64,000 bases of DNA from Bowmanella sp. JS7-9 (GCF_004329715.1 NZ_JXSY01000015.1:1-64000); one strand, 5' to 3'; numbered from the stretch's first letter, positions 46,011 to 57,196 are shown. The notes: generated from the letters alone by a model not told the origin. A program made the numbers and translations.

Positions 46011-46778
46011 TTATTTTAAACTTTTCAGCCGACTTTCCGCTAAACGGGCAGAAGAACTCTGAGAATATTCAGCAATCACTCGCTCAAAATACTGTTTGGC
46101 GGTTGCGTTATCATTTTGCGCCTGAGCAATCATGCCGAGCTTTAGCATGGACTCTGCACGCTTGGATGAGTCGACAAAATTATTCACCAGACGGCTGAAT
46201 TTATCTTTGGATGCATCAAACTCGTTTTTATTAAACAATAACTGCCCTAACCAGTAATAGGCGTTAGCCTCATAACTGGAGCCAGGATAGTTTTGGATAA
46301 AGGCTTCAAATGCCGGAATCGCGTCGTCGTACTTCTTTTCTTTCAAGATCAGGCTAACAGCATTGTCATAAGCCTGGCTGTCTTTCATCGCGACGGCTGG
46401 ATTGCTGGTCACAGGGGTTGGTGTGACGGGTTGCATTACCGGCACATTCTGCGTCGCCGGTTTAGCCTGCATCGCGGTCACTTCTTCGATACGTTTATCG
46501 ATCTCGCGGTACAGCTCACGCTGGCGTTCCAGAATCTGTTCAAGTTGGTAAGTGTGGGTTTCCAGTGTGCCACGCAATTCATTGACTTCGTTTTGCATGG
46601 TATCCAACTGGGCTTGGATGCGGTGTTGGGCTTCAGTGCGGCTGTTGACGATCCGCTCCAGGGCTTCAACACGGGTTTCGAGGCTGGCGCCATTTACGTC
46701 CGTTACAGGTGCAGGAGCCGCAATAACTGCGGCTCCTGACGTAATAAGCGCAAGCGTTAACAGGCTGCGTTTAATCAT
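46011..46778 (-). CDS. cpoB: CpoB (YbgF), division coordinator
   Basis: A 255-residue periplasmic protein. After a signal peptide (AAVIAAPA, about residue 21) comes a coiled-coil at 30-95 that trimerises, then tetratricopeptide repeats at 130-255 (YDNAVSLILKEKKYDDAIPAFEAFIQNYPGSSY..AYYWLGQL). CpoB links Tol-Pal with peptidoglycan synthesis at the septum. It is the last gene of the tol-pal operon, three bases after pal. Confidence 0.94.
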   Translation of the reverse strand: MIKRSLLTLALITSGAAVIAAPAPVTDVNGASLETRVEALERIVNSRTEAQHRIQAQLDTMQNEVNELRGTLETHTYQLEQILERQRELYREIDKRIEEVTAMQAKPATQNVPVMQPVTPTPVTSNPAVAMKDSQAYDNAVSLILKEKKYDDAIPAFEAFIQNYPGSSYEANAYYWLGQLLFNKNEFDASKDKFSRLVNNFVDSSKRAESMLKLGMIAQAQNDNATAKQYFERVIAEYSQSSSARLAESRLKSLK

Positions 46779-46781
46779 GTA

Positions 46782-47342
46782 TTACTTCTGGTATACCAAT
46801 ACCGCACGACGGTTTTTCGCCCATGCTGCTTCAGTAGCTGCTGAGTCAACCGGCTTTTCTTCACCGTAAGATACAACAGACATCTGGCTGGCGCTTACGC
46901 CGGCGTTTTGCAGGTACGTGGCAACTGATTTGGCACGGCTCTCACCCAGAGAAATGTTGTACTCAGGCGTACCACGCTCATCAGTGTGGCCTTCGATTAC
47001 GATAGACACACCAGAGTTTTTCACCAGGAATGCGGCATGCTTGTCCAGCAGACCATAGAACTCGCTGCGGATAGTTGAACGGTCGAAGTCGAAGTAGACG
47101 GTCTGCAGATTTTGCAGCGCCATCATTTCGTCTTTCATTTGCTGTTCCTGACGCTCACGCTCTAAACGTGCTGCATCCGGAGCCGCGGTTTCTACACCAG
47201 CAGATGCCTGAGCATTCTCTTCCACTGCAGGTTTGTTCATTTCTGCGGCCTGGTCTTCTGCTGTACCACTGCTTCCACACGCCATTAAGGTCATGACTGG
47301 CAAAGCGATAATCAAGCCTTTCACTACTTTGTTAAATTGCAT
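46782..47342 (-). CDS. pal: Peptidoglycan-associated lipoprotein Pal
   Basis: A 186-residue outer-membrane lipoprotein. The lipobox LMAC puts the lipid on Cys22. An Ala/Glu-rich linker is followed by an OmpA-like domain (residues 75-186) whose IEGHTDERGTPEYNISLGESRA motif binds peptidoglycan diaminopimelate. It anchors the outer membrane and is recycled by TolB. Confidence 0.97.
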   Translation of the reverse strand: MQFNKVVKGLIIALPVMTLMACGSSGTAEDQAAEMNKPAVEENAQASAGVETAAPDAARLERERQEQQMKDEMMALQNLQTVYFDFDRSTIRSEFYGLLDKHAAFLVKNSGVSIVIEGHTDERGTPEYNISLGESRAKSVATYLQNAGVSASQMSVVSYGEEKPVDSAATEAAWAKNRRAVLVYQK

Positions 47343-47375
47343 TTTACTTTGTCCTTCTTGATATCAAGTTTACTG

Positions 47376-48737
47376 TTACAGCAAAAAAGGTGACCAACTT
47401 GGCGACTTCACCTGCCCCTCTACCGATGGTAGCGTGGCCTTGAAGCGCCCATCTAACGACACCAGAGATAACACTTTACGACCTTTATCTATGGTGCTGT
47501 AAATAATCATGCTGCCATTGGGTGCTAAACTCGGCGATTCATCTAAGTAGGTGCGTGACAGCACCTGAATCATGCCGGTTTCCAAATCCAGGCGAGCAAT
47601 ATGATAATTACCATTGGTGCGGTTAACCATCACCACATGGCGACCATCCGGTGTAACCGTTCCACCCAGGTTCATTTCACCCTGATAGGTCAGTCGTCTG
47701 ACCTTGTTCGTAGCTAAATTTACTCGATAAATCTGAGGTTTACCACCCCGTTCCGAACTAAATATCAGGTCTTTGCCGTCTGGTGTCCATGATGGCTCAG
47801 TATCAATGCTGCGGTTATTTGTTATACGACGCAACTGACGGCTTGCAATATCCATGACATAAATTTCGGAGTTGTCATCTTTCGATAGCACCATTGCCAG
47901 TTTCGTGCCATCCGGGGAAAACACCGGTGCACCATTAATACCAGGGAAAGAAGTCAGCTTGGTACGCTGCTGGGTGTAGATATCATGTAACCAGATTTCT
48001 GAACGCTTATTTTCGAAGCTGACGTAGGCCAGTTTGTTGCCATCTGGCGACCAGCTTGGCGACATCAGAGGCTCTGGGGAGCTAATCAGCACGGTTTCGT
48101 TGTAGCCATCATAGTCTGAGATCACCAGTTTATAAGGCAACTTGCTGATTCGCGGGTCAGAAACGGCAATGTAGGCAATTTGCGTCAGGAACGCGCCTTT
48201 GGTGCCTGTTAATGCTTCATAAAACACGTCACTGATACGGTGCGCAAACTGACGGAACTGATTCCCGCTAATAGTTTTTACACCGTTATAGAGAATGTGG
48301 TCGTTACTGGTGGTCATTTTACCGTTAACCAGTATCTGGTTCTGGCCGCCAGTGATTTGGCCACGCAGCACATCAATGACTTCAAAGCGTACTTCGTAAC
48401 GATCAATCCCTACTTCGTTTACTTCACCGACGACAATGGCTTCTGCGCCAGCCGCTGCCCAGGCTGCGTGATCCACATCAGTGTCGCGAAATGGCAACTG
48501 CGACGGAAATTGCGCCAGACTCAAGGGTCTGAACTTGCCACTGTTGCGTAAATCAGCGGCGATAACGTCTTCGATGTTGGCGGGTTTGACGCCACTGCCG
48601 TTAAAACGAAAAGGTACCACCGCCACCGGGCGCGCGGTGTCAGTAAATTCAGTAATTAAAATCTCAATGGCAGCATGACTTTGTTGAGTAACCATCAACA
48701 GCATCAGGGTTACGCTGCTAATCAATTTTTTAAACAT
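47376..48737 (-). CDS. tolB: Tol-Pal system protein TolB
   Basis: A 453-residue periplasmic protein: signal peptide to about residue 22, N-terminal D1 domain to about 165, then a six-bladed propeller with [48 protein letters not shown] repeats. It shuttles between TolA and Pal. It is between tolA and pal, 12 and 33 bases away. Confidence 0.97.
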   Translation of the reverse strand: MFKKLISSVTLMLLMVTQQSHAAIEILITEFTDTARPVAVVPFRFNGSGVKPANIEDVIAADLRNSGKFRPLSLAQFPSQLPFRDTDVDHAAWAAAGAEAIVVGEVNEVGIDRYEVRFEVIDVLRGQITGGQNQILVNGKMTTSNDHILYNGVKTISGNQFRQFAHRISDVFYEALTGTKGAFLTQIAYIAVSDPRISKLPYKLVISDYDGYNETVLISSPEPLMSPSWSPDGNKLAYVSFENKRSEIWLHDIYTQQRTKLTSFPGINGAPVFSPDGTKLAMVLSKDDNSEIYVMDIASRQLRRITNNRSIDTEPSWTPDGKDLIFSSERGGKPQIYRVNLATNKVRRLTYQGEMNLGGTVTPDGRHVVMVNRTNGNYHIARLDLETGMIQVLSRTYLDESPSLAPNGSMIIYSTIDKGRKVLSLVSLDGRFKATLPSVEGQVKSPSWSPFLL

Positions 48738-48749
48738 GGAGTCTCCGTA

Positions 48750-49595
48750 TTATTGCCGTGGACTAAAGGTCAGGGTGATATCGCGCAGTTCACGATTCAC
48801 TTCCGGGTCACTGGGCATTTCAAATTCAACAACTTTATACACCGCGCTTTTCAGCGCTGAACACAAGGCGTTATCACCCTGAATCACGCTAAAATCCGTA
48901 ACAAATCCGGTGCTGGCCAGGCGAATCCTCACTTTACAACTGCGGCCATACATGGAGTTGTCACCGATCATATAGCTTTGGATCGCTGCCTGAATTTTGG
49001 CGGTGTACTTTTCTTTTTCAGTTAATACAAATTGCTGGCGTGCTGCGCGGGCAACCGCCTCTTCTTGTGCACGGCGTTCTGCTTCAAGCTGGCGCTGCTG
49101 CTCCAGACGCGCCTGCTCTTCCTTACGGCGTTGTTCTTCTTCACGACGCTTTTTGTCGTCCGCTTCTCGTTGTTTACGCGCCTGTTCTTCCTGTTGCTTC
49201 TTCAGCGATTCGTCTTTTTTGCGTTGTTCTTCGGCCTTGCGCGCGTCTTCTTCACGCTTTTTTTGCTCGGCTTCTTTTTTGCGCTTTTCATCCAGCTTGC
49301 GTTTTTTCTCACGGGCCGCTTCATCGCGCTTGCGCTTTGCTTCCTGCTGCTGACGTGTGATTTCTGCCTGCCGTTGTTGCTCGGCACGCGCGGCCGCCTG
49401 TTGCTGCGCTTCGATTCGTTGTTGCTGCGCTTCAACGACCGCGGCATCAATGGCCACCGCCTGGATGACCGGCTGCTGGATCATCAGCTCGGTCTTTTGT
49501 GGTTCGTCCTGCCACTCGACACTTAGCGCCAACAGTACCAACAATCCACTATGCAGCGCGGCTGACTTCAGCAGCGCAGAATTTAATCCTGTCAT
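48750..49595 (-). CDS. tolA: Tol-Pal system protein TolA
   Basis: A 281-residue inner-membrane protein. One N-terminal helix (residues about 8-25) anchors it. Residues 55-195 are a long Lys/Glu/Gln/Arg-rich helix spanning the periplasm, with repeated EEQARK/EEQRRK units, shorter than the E. coli version. The C-terminal domain (about 205-281) has SMYGRSCKVRIRLASTGFVTDFSVIQGD and binds TolB and Pal. The antisense frames over this region are artefacts of its repetitive codons. Confidence 0.95.
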   Translation of the reverse strand: MTGLNSALLKSAALHSGLLVLLALSVEWQDEPQKTELMIQQPVIQAVAIDAAVVEAQQQRIEAQQQAAARAEQQRQAEITRQQQEAKRKRDEAAREKKRKLDEKRKKEAEQKKREEDARKAEEQRKKDESLKKQQEEQARKQREADDKKRREEEQRRKEEQARLEQQRQLEAERRAQEEAVARAARQQFVLTEKEKYTAKIQAAIQSYMIGDNSMYGRSCKVRIRLASTGFVTDFSVIQGDNALCSALKSAVYKVVEFEMPSDPEVNRELRDITLTFSPRQ

Positions 49596-50017
49596 TTTTG
49601 TTCAGGTGTATCCGTCATCAACCCCACCGATGGCACGCCAGCACGTTGCAGCAACACCATCAATTGCACGACCTGGTCGTATGCGACCCGACCGTCCCCT
49701 TTTACTACCACCGGAATCTCTGGCTCTTTTTGCAAACGGCGCGCCACTAATGTAGCCAGTTCAACGCCGTCCAGGGGTTTTTCCGGGTCATCCGCCATAT
49801 TCAGGTAATAATTACCCTCGGCATCCACGGACGCGATCATTGGGGGTTTACTGTCATCCGCCAGCGGATTGGCTTCAGCTTTGGGTAAGTCAACCTTGAC
49901 CCCCTGGGTAATCAGCGGGGCGGTTACCATAAAAATAATCAGCAGCACCAGCATCACGTCGATATAGGGCACGACGTTGATTTCAGACATCTGGCGGCGT
50001 TTTTTGCGCACGTACAT
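49592..50017 (-). CDS. tolR: Tol-Pal system protein TolR
   Basis: A 141-residue ExbD/TolR-family protein. One N-terminal helix carries the proton-path Asp in VVPYIDVMLVLLIIFMVTAPL, followed by a periplasmic domain. The ATG at 50017 is chosen for GGGAG eight bases upstream; the longer frame would start inside tolQ. It overlaps the tolA start by four bases. Confidence 0.96.
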   Translation of the reverse strand: MYVRKKRRQMSEINVVPYIDVMLVLLIIFMVTAPLITQGVKVDLPKAEANPLADDSKPPMIASVDAEGNYYLNMADDPEKPLDGVELATLVARRLQKEPEIPVVVKGDGRVAYDQVVQLMVLLQRAGVPSVGLMTDTPEQK

Positions 50018-50030
50018 GTTGGGCTCCCGC

Positions 50031-50714
50031 TTAGTCGTTAGCACTCATGGCAGTCTGACGCTGCAATATGGCAGAAAACTCTTCCATAAAATTGCCGTAG
50101 TTATTTTCCAACTTTTCGACCTGATTACTGAACTTGTTGTAGGCAATAACCGCAGGGATCGCAGCAAACAGACCCATTGCGGTGGCAATCAGGGCTTCGG
50201 CAATACCCGGCGCAACCATGGCTAACGTCGCTTGCTGCACCTCACCTAACGCGATAAAGGCATTCATAATGCCCCATACGGTACCGAACAAACCGATGTA
50301 GGGCGAGATGGAACCAGTGGTCGCCAGAAATGGCAGATTGCGCTCCATATCTTCCACTTCGCGTGAAAGCACCACCCGCATTGAGCGGTAGGTACCATCC
50401 ATGATTGCCTGAGGCGGCATGTTGGCACTTTTACGTAAGCGCATGAATTCTTTAAAACCGGCACAAAACAGCGCCGCCATACCAGAGTTGTGTGAACGTG
50501 CAGACAGCTCCTGATAAAAACGCGATAAATCGACACCCGACCAGAATTTATCTTCAAAGCGACGCATCTCTGCTTTAGCGGCAGACAGAGCACGATGACG
50601 CTGAAAAATAAATGCCCAGGACAAGACCGAGGTAGCCAACAAGGACAACATGACTAATTTAACCAGCAGACTGGCCTGCATAAACAGACCGATAAAAGAC
50701 ATATCAGCTTGCAC
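50031..50714 (-). CDS. tolQ: Tol-Pal system protein TolQ
   Basis: A 227-residue ExbB/TolQ-family proton-channel protein with three membrane helices, the first at about 10-32 and the others at about 135-160 and 170-195 ([20 protein letters not shown]). The start is GTG at 50714, set by AGGGGA at eight bases and overlapping the ybgC end; ATG at 50702 lacks a site. It energises TolA with TolR. Confidence 0.96.
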   Translation of the reverse strand: MQADMSFIGLFMQASLLVKLVMLSLLATSVLSWAFIFQRHRALSAAKAEMRRFEDKFWSGVDLSRFYQELSARSHNSGMAALFCAGFKEFMRLRKSANMPPQAIMDGTYRSMRVVLSREVEDMERNLPFLATTGSISPYIGLFGTVWGIMNAFIALGEVQQATLAMVAPGIAEALIATAMGLFAAIPAVIAYNKFSNQVEKLENNYGNFMEEFSAILQRQTAMSAND

Positions 50715-51105
50715 GACGTAATTCCCCTAAAATATCAGCCGGTATCGCGACCGGTTTCATTGTATCCAGTTGCACACATGCCACTTTGACCTGCACGCTG
50801 ACCAGACATTTTTCGTTATGATAAAGTTGTTGCTCAAACACCACACTGGCGGCTTTCAATGTGCTGATTTGACTGACCACCAATAATTCCTGATTAAATC
50901 TGGCGGCCGCCATATTGTCCATCACCACATGACGAACCACAAACCCGACGCCCTGCGCGAGTAGGGTGTCCTGCTCTATGCCCAGCGATCTTAACCATTC
51001 GGTGCGCGCTCTTTCAAAGAACTTTAGATAATTGGCGTAATAAACAATACCGCCTGCATCTGTGTCTTCGTAGTAGACCCGAATCGGCCAGTGAAATTGT
51101 GCCAT
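50704..51105 (-). CDS. ybgC: YbgC acyl-CoA thioesterase
   Basis: A 133-residue hot-dog thioesterase hydrolysing short-chain acyl-CoA. The catalytic Asp is in [32 protein letters not shown]. It is the first gene of the tol-pal operon, as in E. coli. Its promoter must lie in the AT-rich gap upstream. Confidence 0.94.
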   Translation of the reverse strand: MAQFHWPIRVYYEDTDAGGIVYYANYLKFFERARTEWLRSLGIEQDTLLAQGVGFVVRHVVMDNMAAARFNQELLVVSQISTLKAASVVFEQQLYHNEKCLVSVQVKVACVQLDTMKPVAIPADILGELRRAS

Positions 51106-51539
51106 GGTAAGACTCCGTAATCCTGTCGAAGTTGCACTATGTTAGCGAAAAGCACGATCAAAGTTTGATCATTTTTTATGATTTTTTAACGTTACGTTAG
51201 AACTTTTCAATAAAGCTTATTTTTTATACCAATTCACTACTCAGGTATTGATATACGTAGCTTTTTAAACTTTAGTTCAGACAATAAAAACAATTTATTA
51301 ACATGTCTAAAGGCCAATCTAGACAGATAAAAAAATATTTAGACAGCAAAATGCATTTCATCTGCATTTTTTGTCACTTTAACTACATAAATCCATACAT
51401 TTTTCTATTGCTCAAAAATTATCCATAAATTTTAAATGCCTGTTTTTAATGGGATTTATTGTCTATTTGTCTTTTTATTTCAACTTTATGACAATGAATA
51501 ACTTTATTCACATTAAAAAAACTTATAGATAAATTGCAA
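51106..51539. other. AT-rich gap between ybgC and the ncRNA candidate
   Basis: This stretch is far more AT-rich than the rest of the window and holds no believable gene. It should carry the promoter of ybgC-tol-pal on the minus strand and, near 51475-51535, a promoter for the plus-strand transcript described next (for example TATGACA..CATTAA). In Vibrio and some relatives cydAB genes lie in this position; nothing of them remains here. Confidence 0.5.
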
Positions 51540-51727
51540 TTTTTCTCGGTTGTGAGAACTCATCAGACTTGTACAATACACTCGTTTTCTGAGGTAGCGC
51601 CCCTCTACGGACGCGTTATCTACGAGAGCCTTGTCGCTCATCTCCCATTGATGTGTACAGACATGTTCCCTGGAATCTTTTTCTACTTGTTGTTACTTTG
51701 CCCACGCCTTTGCGTGGGCTTTTTTTT
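51540..51727 (+). ncRNA. Candidate small RNA ending at an intrinsic terminator
   Basis: A plus-strand transcript is implied by a strong terminator at 51700-51727 that faces away from any plus-strand gene. Upstream the sequence folds well: AGGTAGCGC with GCGTTATCT gives nine pairs (one G-U) around CCCTCTACGGAC, closed by CTCGT / ACGAG, and ATGT-GTACAG-ACAT makes a second hairpin near 51650. GC content is higher than in the gap around it. A 71-codon frame at 51534 has no ribosome binding site and is not believed. The 5' end is a guess. I do not recognise the family. Confidence 0.4.
51700..51727 (+). terminator. Rho-independent terminator on the plus strand
   Basis: Stem GCCCACGC / GCGTGGGC, loop CTTT, then eight T. 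The T run lies on the plus strand only, so it does not serve ruvB, which ends six bases further on the other strand. Confidence 0.88.
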
Positions 51728-51732
51728 GCCTG

Positions 51733-52743
51733 TTAATCAGTATTTTTAATATCAAAACCCAGATGCAGATAAGCTCGCTGGGTAGCAATACGTCCGCGTG
51801 GAGTACGCTGGATAAAGCCTTGTTGAATCAAAAACGGTTCAATCACGTCTTCAATGGTATCTTTTTCTTCACCGATAGCCGCCGCCAGGTTATCCAACCC
51901 GACGGGTCCGCCCATGAATTTGTCGATAATTGCGGTGAGTAGTTTACGATCCATATAATCAAAACCTTCCCGATCCACATCCAGCATATTCAGAGCCGCA
52001 GCAGCCACCTCGCCATCTACCTGACCGGCGTTTTTTACCTGGGCAAAATCCCGAACCCGGCGCAACAGTCGGTTAGCTATGCGCGGCGTGCCACGTGAGC
52101 GGCGCGCGATTTCTTCGGCGCCAGCACCCTCCAGATGCTGATTCAGATAGCTGGCAGAACGCTGAATGATTTTGGTCAGATCGCGTACGTTATAAAATTC
52201 CAGACGCTGCACGATGCCAAAACGATCCCGTAGTGGCGACGTTAACGAGCCCGCTCGGGTGGTGGCACCAATTAAGGTAAACGGCGGTAAATCCAGTTTG
52301 ATCGAGCGTGCGGCAGGACCTTCACCGATCATAATATCCAGCTGATAGTCTTCCATCGCCGGATACAATATTTCTTCCACCACAGGGCTGAGACGATGGA
52401 TCTCATCAATAAACAGCACGTCGTTTTCTTCGAGGTTGGTTAACATCGCCGCCAGATCACCGGCCTTTTCCAGCACCGGGCCTGAGGTGGTTTTGATATT
52501 TACGCCCATTTCATTGGCGACGATATTCGCCAGTGTGGTTTTACCCAATCCGGGCGGGCCGAAAATCAGCAAATGGTCGAGGGCGTCACTACGTTGACGC
52601 GCCGCCTGAATAAAAATTTCCATCTGAGCCCGCACATGATCCTGACCGGTATAGTCAGCCAGCATTTTGGGGCGGATGGCGCGATCCAGCGCCTCGTCTT
52701 CACGACTGGCACCGGCACTGATTAAACGATCGGCTTCTATCAT
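51733..52743 (-). CDS. ruvB: Holliday-junction helicase motor RuvB
   Basis: A 336-residue AAA+ ATPase driving branch migration. The Walker A motif is [10 protein letters not shown], Walker B is [10 protein letters not shown], followed by sensor I ([11 protein letters not shown]) and the C-terminal winged helix (FIQRTPRGR). It overlaps ruvA by four bases and ends the ruvCAB run. Confidence 0.98.
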   Translation of the reverse strand: MIEADRLISAGASREDEALDRAIRPKMLADYTGQDHVRAQMEIFIQAARQRSDALDHLLIFGPPGLGKTTLANIVANEMGVNIKTTSGPVLEKAGDLAAMLTNLEENDVLFIDEIHRLSPVVEEILYPAMEDYQLDIMIGEGPAARSIKLDLPPFTLIGATTRAGSLTSPLRDRFGIVQRLEFYNVRDLTKIIQRSASYLNQHLEGAGAEEIARRSRGTPRIANRLLRRVRDFAQVKNAGQVDGEVAAAALNMLDVDREGFDYMDRKLLTAIIDKFMGGPVGLDNLAAAIGEEKDTIEDVIEPFLIQQGFIQRTPRGRIATQRAYLHLGFDIKNTD

Positions 52744-53366
52744 GCGCTCACCATTGACCGCAGCGCTTCACGGATCATGTCTTCGCTGCTCTTACCTTCG
52801 GCATAAACGGCTTTGACTGCCTTTTGCGCCTGTGGCTGTTTATAACCTAACGCCATAAGTGCACTGATGGCTTCACTTTGATTATCGCTGGTCAGCAGGC
52901 CTTCCGGCGCCCCCGGAGCAAAGACCAGATTGCTATCGATGTCGGCTTTTTCCGACGGTTGCAGATTCTTCAGGCGATCGCGCATTTCAATCAGCAAACG
53001 CTCTGCGGTTTTTTTACCTACTCCCGGTAATTTAACCAGCGTATTCACATCATCAAAATTCACGCACTGCACAAATTGATCGGTAGTCATGCCAGACATA
53101 ATGGCTAGCGCCAGCTTAGGCCCAACGCCATTGGCTTTGATTAATTCACGGAACAATGCACGATCTGATTTTTTCGCAAAACCAAACAGCAGTTGCGCAT
53201 CTTCGCGCACAACGAAATGGGTATACAGAATTGCTTCGCTACCACAGGCGGGTAACTCATAAAAACTGGTCATCGGGATTTGAATTTCGTAACCCACGCC
53301 CGCTACGTCGATAAGTACGTCCGGCGCAGATTTTTCAATGAGTGTGCCTCGAATTCGGCCTATCAC
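52740..53366 (-). CDS. ruvA: Holliday-junction binding protein RuvA
   Basis: A 208-residue tetrameric DNA-junction-binding protein. Domain I is an OB-fold beginning MIGRIRGTL, domain II has two helix-hairpin-helix motifs ([17 protein letters not shown] and [23 protein letters not shown]), and domain III at about 155-205 ([24 protein letters not shown]) contacts RuvB. Confidence 0.98.
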   Translation of the reverse strand: MIGRIRGTLIEKSAPDVLIDVAGVGYEIQIPMTSFYELPACGSEAILYTHFVVREDAQLLFGFAKKSDRALFRELIKANGVGPKLALAIMSGMTTDQFVQCVNFDDVNTLVKLPGVGKKTAERLLIEMRDRLKNLQPSEKADIDSNLVFAPGAPEGLLTSDNQSEAISALMALGYKQPQAQKAVKAVYAEGKSSEDMIREALRSMVSA

Positions 53367-53399
53367 AATAACCCCTTATTAGAATATGTTAATCGGGAC

Positions 53400-53918
53400 C
53401 TAGCGCAGGCGCCCTCGCACCGTTTTGCTGGCTTGTCCTGCCATTTTTATCAGACTCTGCTGACTATGCCCATGACATAATGCCACCGCCAGGGCATCGG
53501 CCGCATCAGCCTGGGGCGTACCGGGTAATTGCAGCAAATATTTCACCATATGCTGCACCTGAGTTTTGGCTGCCGAGCCCTTGCCCACTACGGCCTGTTT
53601 AATCTGTCTTGCTGAGTATTCTGCCACCGGCAGATTATGGTTGGTGGCGGCGACGATAGCCGCTCCGCGGGCCTGCCCGAGTTTTAACGCAGAGTCCGGG
53701 TTGTTGGCCATAAATACCTGTTCAATGGCAAATTCATCAGGCTGGAACTGGCCGATAATTTCACAGATAGCGGCATGGATGGTTTGCAGACGTTGCGGCA
53801 ATGGCGCATCACCGAGGCGTATACAGCCACTGCCGAGATATTCGAATTTACTCCCTAGCTGCCTGACCACACCGTAACCGGTTAATCGCGAGCCCGGGTC
53901 AATCCCTAAAATGATCAC
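53400..53918 (-). CDS. ruvC: Holliday-junction resolvase RuvC
   Basis: A 172-residue resolvase cutting Holliday junctions. The start is GTG at 53918, giving [16 protein letters not shown] with catalytic Asp7 and a length matching the E. coli 173 residues; the longer frame at 53957 adds residues not seen in the family. The acidic residues continue in EFAIEQVFM and the C-terminal [14 protein letters not shown]. It is 33 bases from ruvA. Confidence 0.96.
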   Translation of the reverse strand: MIILGIDPGSRLTGYGVVRQLGSKFEYLGSGCIRLGDAPLPQRLQTIHAAICEIIGQFQPDEFAIEQVFMANNPDSALKLGQARGAAIVAATNHNLPVAEYSARQIKQAVVGKGSAAKTQVQHMVKYLLQLPGTPQADAADALAVALCHGHSQQSLIKMAGQASKTVRGRLR

Positions 53919-53978
53919 ACTGTGTTCCGATTTGCGTGAGAATGTGCCAGCCCACAATTTGCAGGCTGGCGCAGCTTA

Positions 53979-55739
53979 TCAGGCATCCTGCTTAACAGTT
54001 TGGATAGCCAGTTCTTTTAACTGCTCATCATTGGCTACACCCGGCGCTTCGGTCAACGGACAAGCGGCAGTGGTGGTTTTCGGGAACGCCATTACGTCGC
54101 GAATCGAGGTCGCGCCTGTCATCAGCATAACCAGACGGTCCAAACCAAATGCCAGACCCGCGTGTGGCGGTGCACCATACTTCAACGCTTCTAACAGGAA
54201 ACCAAACTTGCTTTGCGCTTCCTGCTCTTCAATGCCCAGAATACTGAATACCACTTCCTGCATGGCCTGATCGTGGATACGCACGGAACCACCACCCAAC
54301 TCAACACCGTTTAACACCATGTCATAGGCATTTGACACGGCACCGGCTGGTGCGGCTTTCAATTCTGCCGGGGTCATATTGCGTGGTGCGGTAAATGGGT
54401 GGTGACAGGCAAACAGTTTGCCGTCCACTTCTTCGAACATAGGGAAATCCACTACCCACAACGGGCGCCATTCACCTTGCAGCAGATCCAGATCCTCACC
54501 GATACGCAGACGCAGCGCGCCCATCGCTTCGGTAACAACACTATATTTATCTGCGCCGAACAGCAGGATATCGCCATCTTCGGCATTCGTCCGTTCGATT
54601 AACTGGGCGACAACCTCGGCTGACAGGAACTTAGCCACTGGCGACTGCACGCCGTCAAAGCCCGCCGCTTTATCGTTGATCTTCATCCATGCCAGACCTT
54701 TGGCACCATAGATCCCCACGAACTGGGTGTAATCATCAATCTGTTTACGCGACAAGCTGGCACCGCCCGGTACGCGCAGTGCACTGACACGGCCTTTAGG
54801 ATCATTTGCCGGACCAGAGAATACTTTAAACTCGACACCGGCGAGAATATCCGCCACATCGGTCAGCACCATTGGGTTACGCAGGTCAGGTTTGTCAGAG
54901 CCGTAGTACTTCACCGCATCGGCGTAGGTCATACGCGGGAATTCGCCCAGATCCACATTCAGCATCTGCATGAATAAATCACGGATCATGCCTTCGGTGA
55001 TGCTCATAACGCCTTCGGCGTCGAGGAAGGTCGTTTCAATATCGATTTGGGTAAATTCTGGCTGACGGTCCGCACGTAAATCTTCATCACGGAAGCATTT
55101 TACGATCTGATAGTAACGGTCCATGCCCGCCATCATCAGCAGCTGTTTAAACAACTGAGGTGACTGTGGCAATGCAAAGAAACGGCCTTTGTGGGTACGG
55201 CTGGGTACCAGATAATCACGGGCACCTTCTGGCGTGGCTTTGGTCAGCATCGGCGTTTCGATATCTAAAAAGCCCTGCTCTTCCAGATAACGGCGCACTG
55301 CGCTGGTTACGCGGGCACGGAACTTTAAGCGATCGGCCATCAATGGACGACGTAGATCCAGGTAACGGTACTTCAGGCGTTGTTCTTCAGAGTTGTCCTG
55401 ATTGAAATCCAGCGGCAGCGGCGCGGACTTGTTCAGTACGGTGACATCTTTGCCGAGAATTTCGATCTCGCCAGTGGCCATGGTTTTATTGATCTGGCTA
55501 TCGGGACGCGCACGCACCAAGCCTTTGATCTCAACACAGAATTCGTTACGCAGGCTATTTGCTTTGGCAAAGACGTCTTCCAAATCCGGATCGTAGACTA
55601 CCTGTACGATGCCTTCACGGTCGCGAAGGTCGATGAAGATAACGCCACCTAAATCCCGGCGACGGTTAACCCAGCCGTGTAAAGTGACAGTCTGGCCAAT
55701 ATGAGACGCGTTAATTTTACCGCAATAATCCGTACGCAT
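53979..55739 (-). CDS. aspS: Aspartate-tRNA ligase
   Basis: A 586-residue bacterial-type AspRS. The N-terminal OB-fold anticodon domain starts [24 protein letters not shown]. Class II motif 2 is [20 protein letters not shown] and motif 3 is [13 protein letters not shown]; the bacterial insertion domain lies between about 285 and 420. It is upstream of ruvC, a common order. Confidence 0.98.
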   Translation of the reverse strand: MRTDYCGKINASHIGQTVTLHGWVNRRRDLGGVIFIDLRDREGIVQVVYDPDLEDVFAKANSLRNEFCVEIKGLVRARPDSQINKTMATGEIEILGKDVTVLNKSAPLPLDFNQDNSEEQRLKYRYLDLRRPLMADRLKFRARVTSAVRRYLEEQGFLDIETPMLTKATPEGARDYLVPSRTHKGRFFALPQSPQLFKQLLMMAGMDRYYQIVKCFRDEDLRADRQPEFTQIDIETTFLDAEGVMSITEGMIRDLFMQMLNVDLGEFPRMTYADAVKYYGSDKPDLRNPMVLTDVADILAGVEFKVFSGPANDPKGRVSALRVPGGASLSRKQIDDYTQFVGIYGAKGLAWMKINDKAAGFDGVQSPVAKFLSAEVVAQLIERTNAEDGDILLFGADKYSVVTEAMGALRLRIGEDLDLLQGEWRPLWVVDFPMFEEVDGKLFACHHPFTAPRNMTPAELKAAPAGAVSNAYDMVLNGVELGGGSVRIHDQAMQEVVFSILGIEEQEAQSKFGFLLEALKYGAPPHAGLAFGLDRLVMLMTGATSIRDVMAFPKTTTAACPLTEAPGVANDEQLKELAIQTVKQDA

Positions 55740-55849
55740 TGATGTTACCTGTTGAGCCCACCTGACGGGCGAAAAGACTAATTACAAAAGCCGCTTATTA
55801 TAAACATTCGCCACTTAAAGTCACCCGTCGCAGGCGGTGAATATCAGGA

Positions 55850-57196
55850 TTATTCGCTTTCCTCCAGACGCATATCACTCGCATTAAGATCATGTTTTTT
55901 AAGTAGTTTGTGCATATCTGTACGATTTCTACCCGCCAGTTCGGCGGCGCGTGTGACATTTCCTTCCGCCATTTTCAGCACTTTCACCAGATACTGACGC
56001 TCAAACGCATCACGCGCTTCGGTCAGGGTAGGAAAAATTCCGGCAGACTCAGACAGGGCTTGTTCGACCAAATGCACGCCCACAACCGGCGTGTGGGTTA
56101 ACGCCACGCATTGCTCCACCACATTCACCAATTGGCGCACATTACCCGGCCATGGCGCAGTGCTTAGTAACTGCATGGCATCATCGGCAAAGCGCGACAC
56201 GTCAACATTATGTCGTTCGGCGCTTTGTTTGAGCAGATAACGGGCAATCAGCGGAATGTCTTCGGCACGCTCATTGAGCGCTGGCAAATGCAGATTCACT
56301 ACATTCAAGCGGTAGTACAAATCCTCCCGGAACTGCCCTTCCTGCATGGCCTGTTTGATATCGCGATGGGTGGCGGAAATAATTCGCACATCGATATCAT
56401 AGGTTTTGCTGCTGCCAACCGGGCGGATCTGACGCTCCTGCAACGCACGCAATAATTTGACCTGCAGATGCAACGGCATATCACCAATTTCATCCAAAAA
56501 TAATGTGCCTTTATCGGCCTGACGGAACAGACCGGCATGCTCGGCCACCGCGCCGGTAAATGCACCTTTGGCATGACCAAACAATTCCGACTCCAGTAGA
56601 TTTTCCGGAATGGCACCGCAGTTAATCGCGATAAACGGATGATCACGGCGCGGGCTGGCGCGGTGGATGGCACGGGCCAGCAATTCTTTTCCGGTGCCGG
56701 ATGCCCCCGTCACCAGTACGCTGACATCACGTTGCGCGACCCGATAGGCTTGCTCCAGCAACTGTTCGACCACCGGAGAACGGGAAATGATATCCCGCCG
56801 CCAGTTATCATCCCTAGCCACATGGCTGACTGCCAGCGCCCGCTCAATACTGCTGCGCAGCGCCTCATGATCCACAGGTTTAGTAATAAAGCCATGCACC
56901 CCACGCTGAGTGGCGTCAACTGCATCGGCGATGGTGCCATGGGCCGTCATAATGATCACCGGCAGGCCCGGAAATTCGCGCACCACATCATCAAACAGCG
57001 CCAGACCATCGGCGCCCGGCATGCGCAAATCAGAGATAATTAAATCCGGGGTGTCCTTACGTAATAATTTCAGCGCCTGCTCAGCGCTTTCGGCACAGAT
57101 CACATTGTGCCCTTCTCCCTGCAGACGAATACTGAGTAATCTCAGCAGGCTGGCGTCATCATCGACCAGTAAAATACGGCCTTTATTACTGCTCAT
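55850..57196 (-). CDS. glrR: GlrR (QseF), sigma-54 response regulator
   Basis: A 448-residue NtrC-family activator. The receiver domain has phospho-acceptor Asp56 (DLIISDLRMPGADG). The AAA+ domain has Walker A GASGTGKE and the GAFTGA loop that contacts sigma-54. The C-terminal Fis-type HTH (GNVTRAAELAGRNRTDMHKLLKKHD) matches GlrR closely. Its start overlaps qseG by eleven bases, and glrK is next: the standard glrK-qseG-glrR operon. Confidence 0.95.
   Translation of the reverse strand: MSSNKGRILLVDDDASLLRLLSIRLQGEGHNVICAESAEQALKLLRKDTPDLIISDLRMPGADGLALFDDVVREFPGLPVIIMTAHGTIADAVDATQRGVHGFITKPVDHEALRSSIERALAVSHVARDDNWRRDIISRSPVVEQLLEQAYRVAQRDVSVLVTGASGTGKELLARAIHRASPRRDHPFIAINCGAIPENLLESELFGHAKGAFTGAVAEHAGLFRQADKGTLFLDEIGDMPLHLQVKLLRALQERQIRPVGSSKTYDIDVRIISATHRDIKQAMQEGQFREDLYYRLNVVNLHLPALNERAEDIPLIARYLLKQSAERHNVDVSRFADDAMQLLSTAPWPGNVRQLVNVVEQCVALTHTPVVGVHLVEQALSESAGIFPTLTEARDAFERQYLVKVLKMAEGNVTRAAELAGRNRTDMHKLLKKHDLNASDMRLEESE

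Noticed and set aside
48997-49526. Cys/Arg/Ser- and Leu/Phe-rich frames opposite tolA
   Set aside because: Shadows of the Lys/Glu/Gln-rich coiled coil of TolA; low-complexity composition.
51534-51749. 71-codon frame before ruvB
   Set aside because: It runs through the terminator, lacks a ribosome binding site and ends inside ruvB; the RNA candidate is a better reading.
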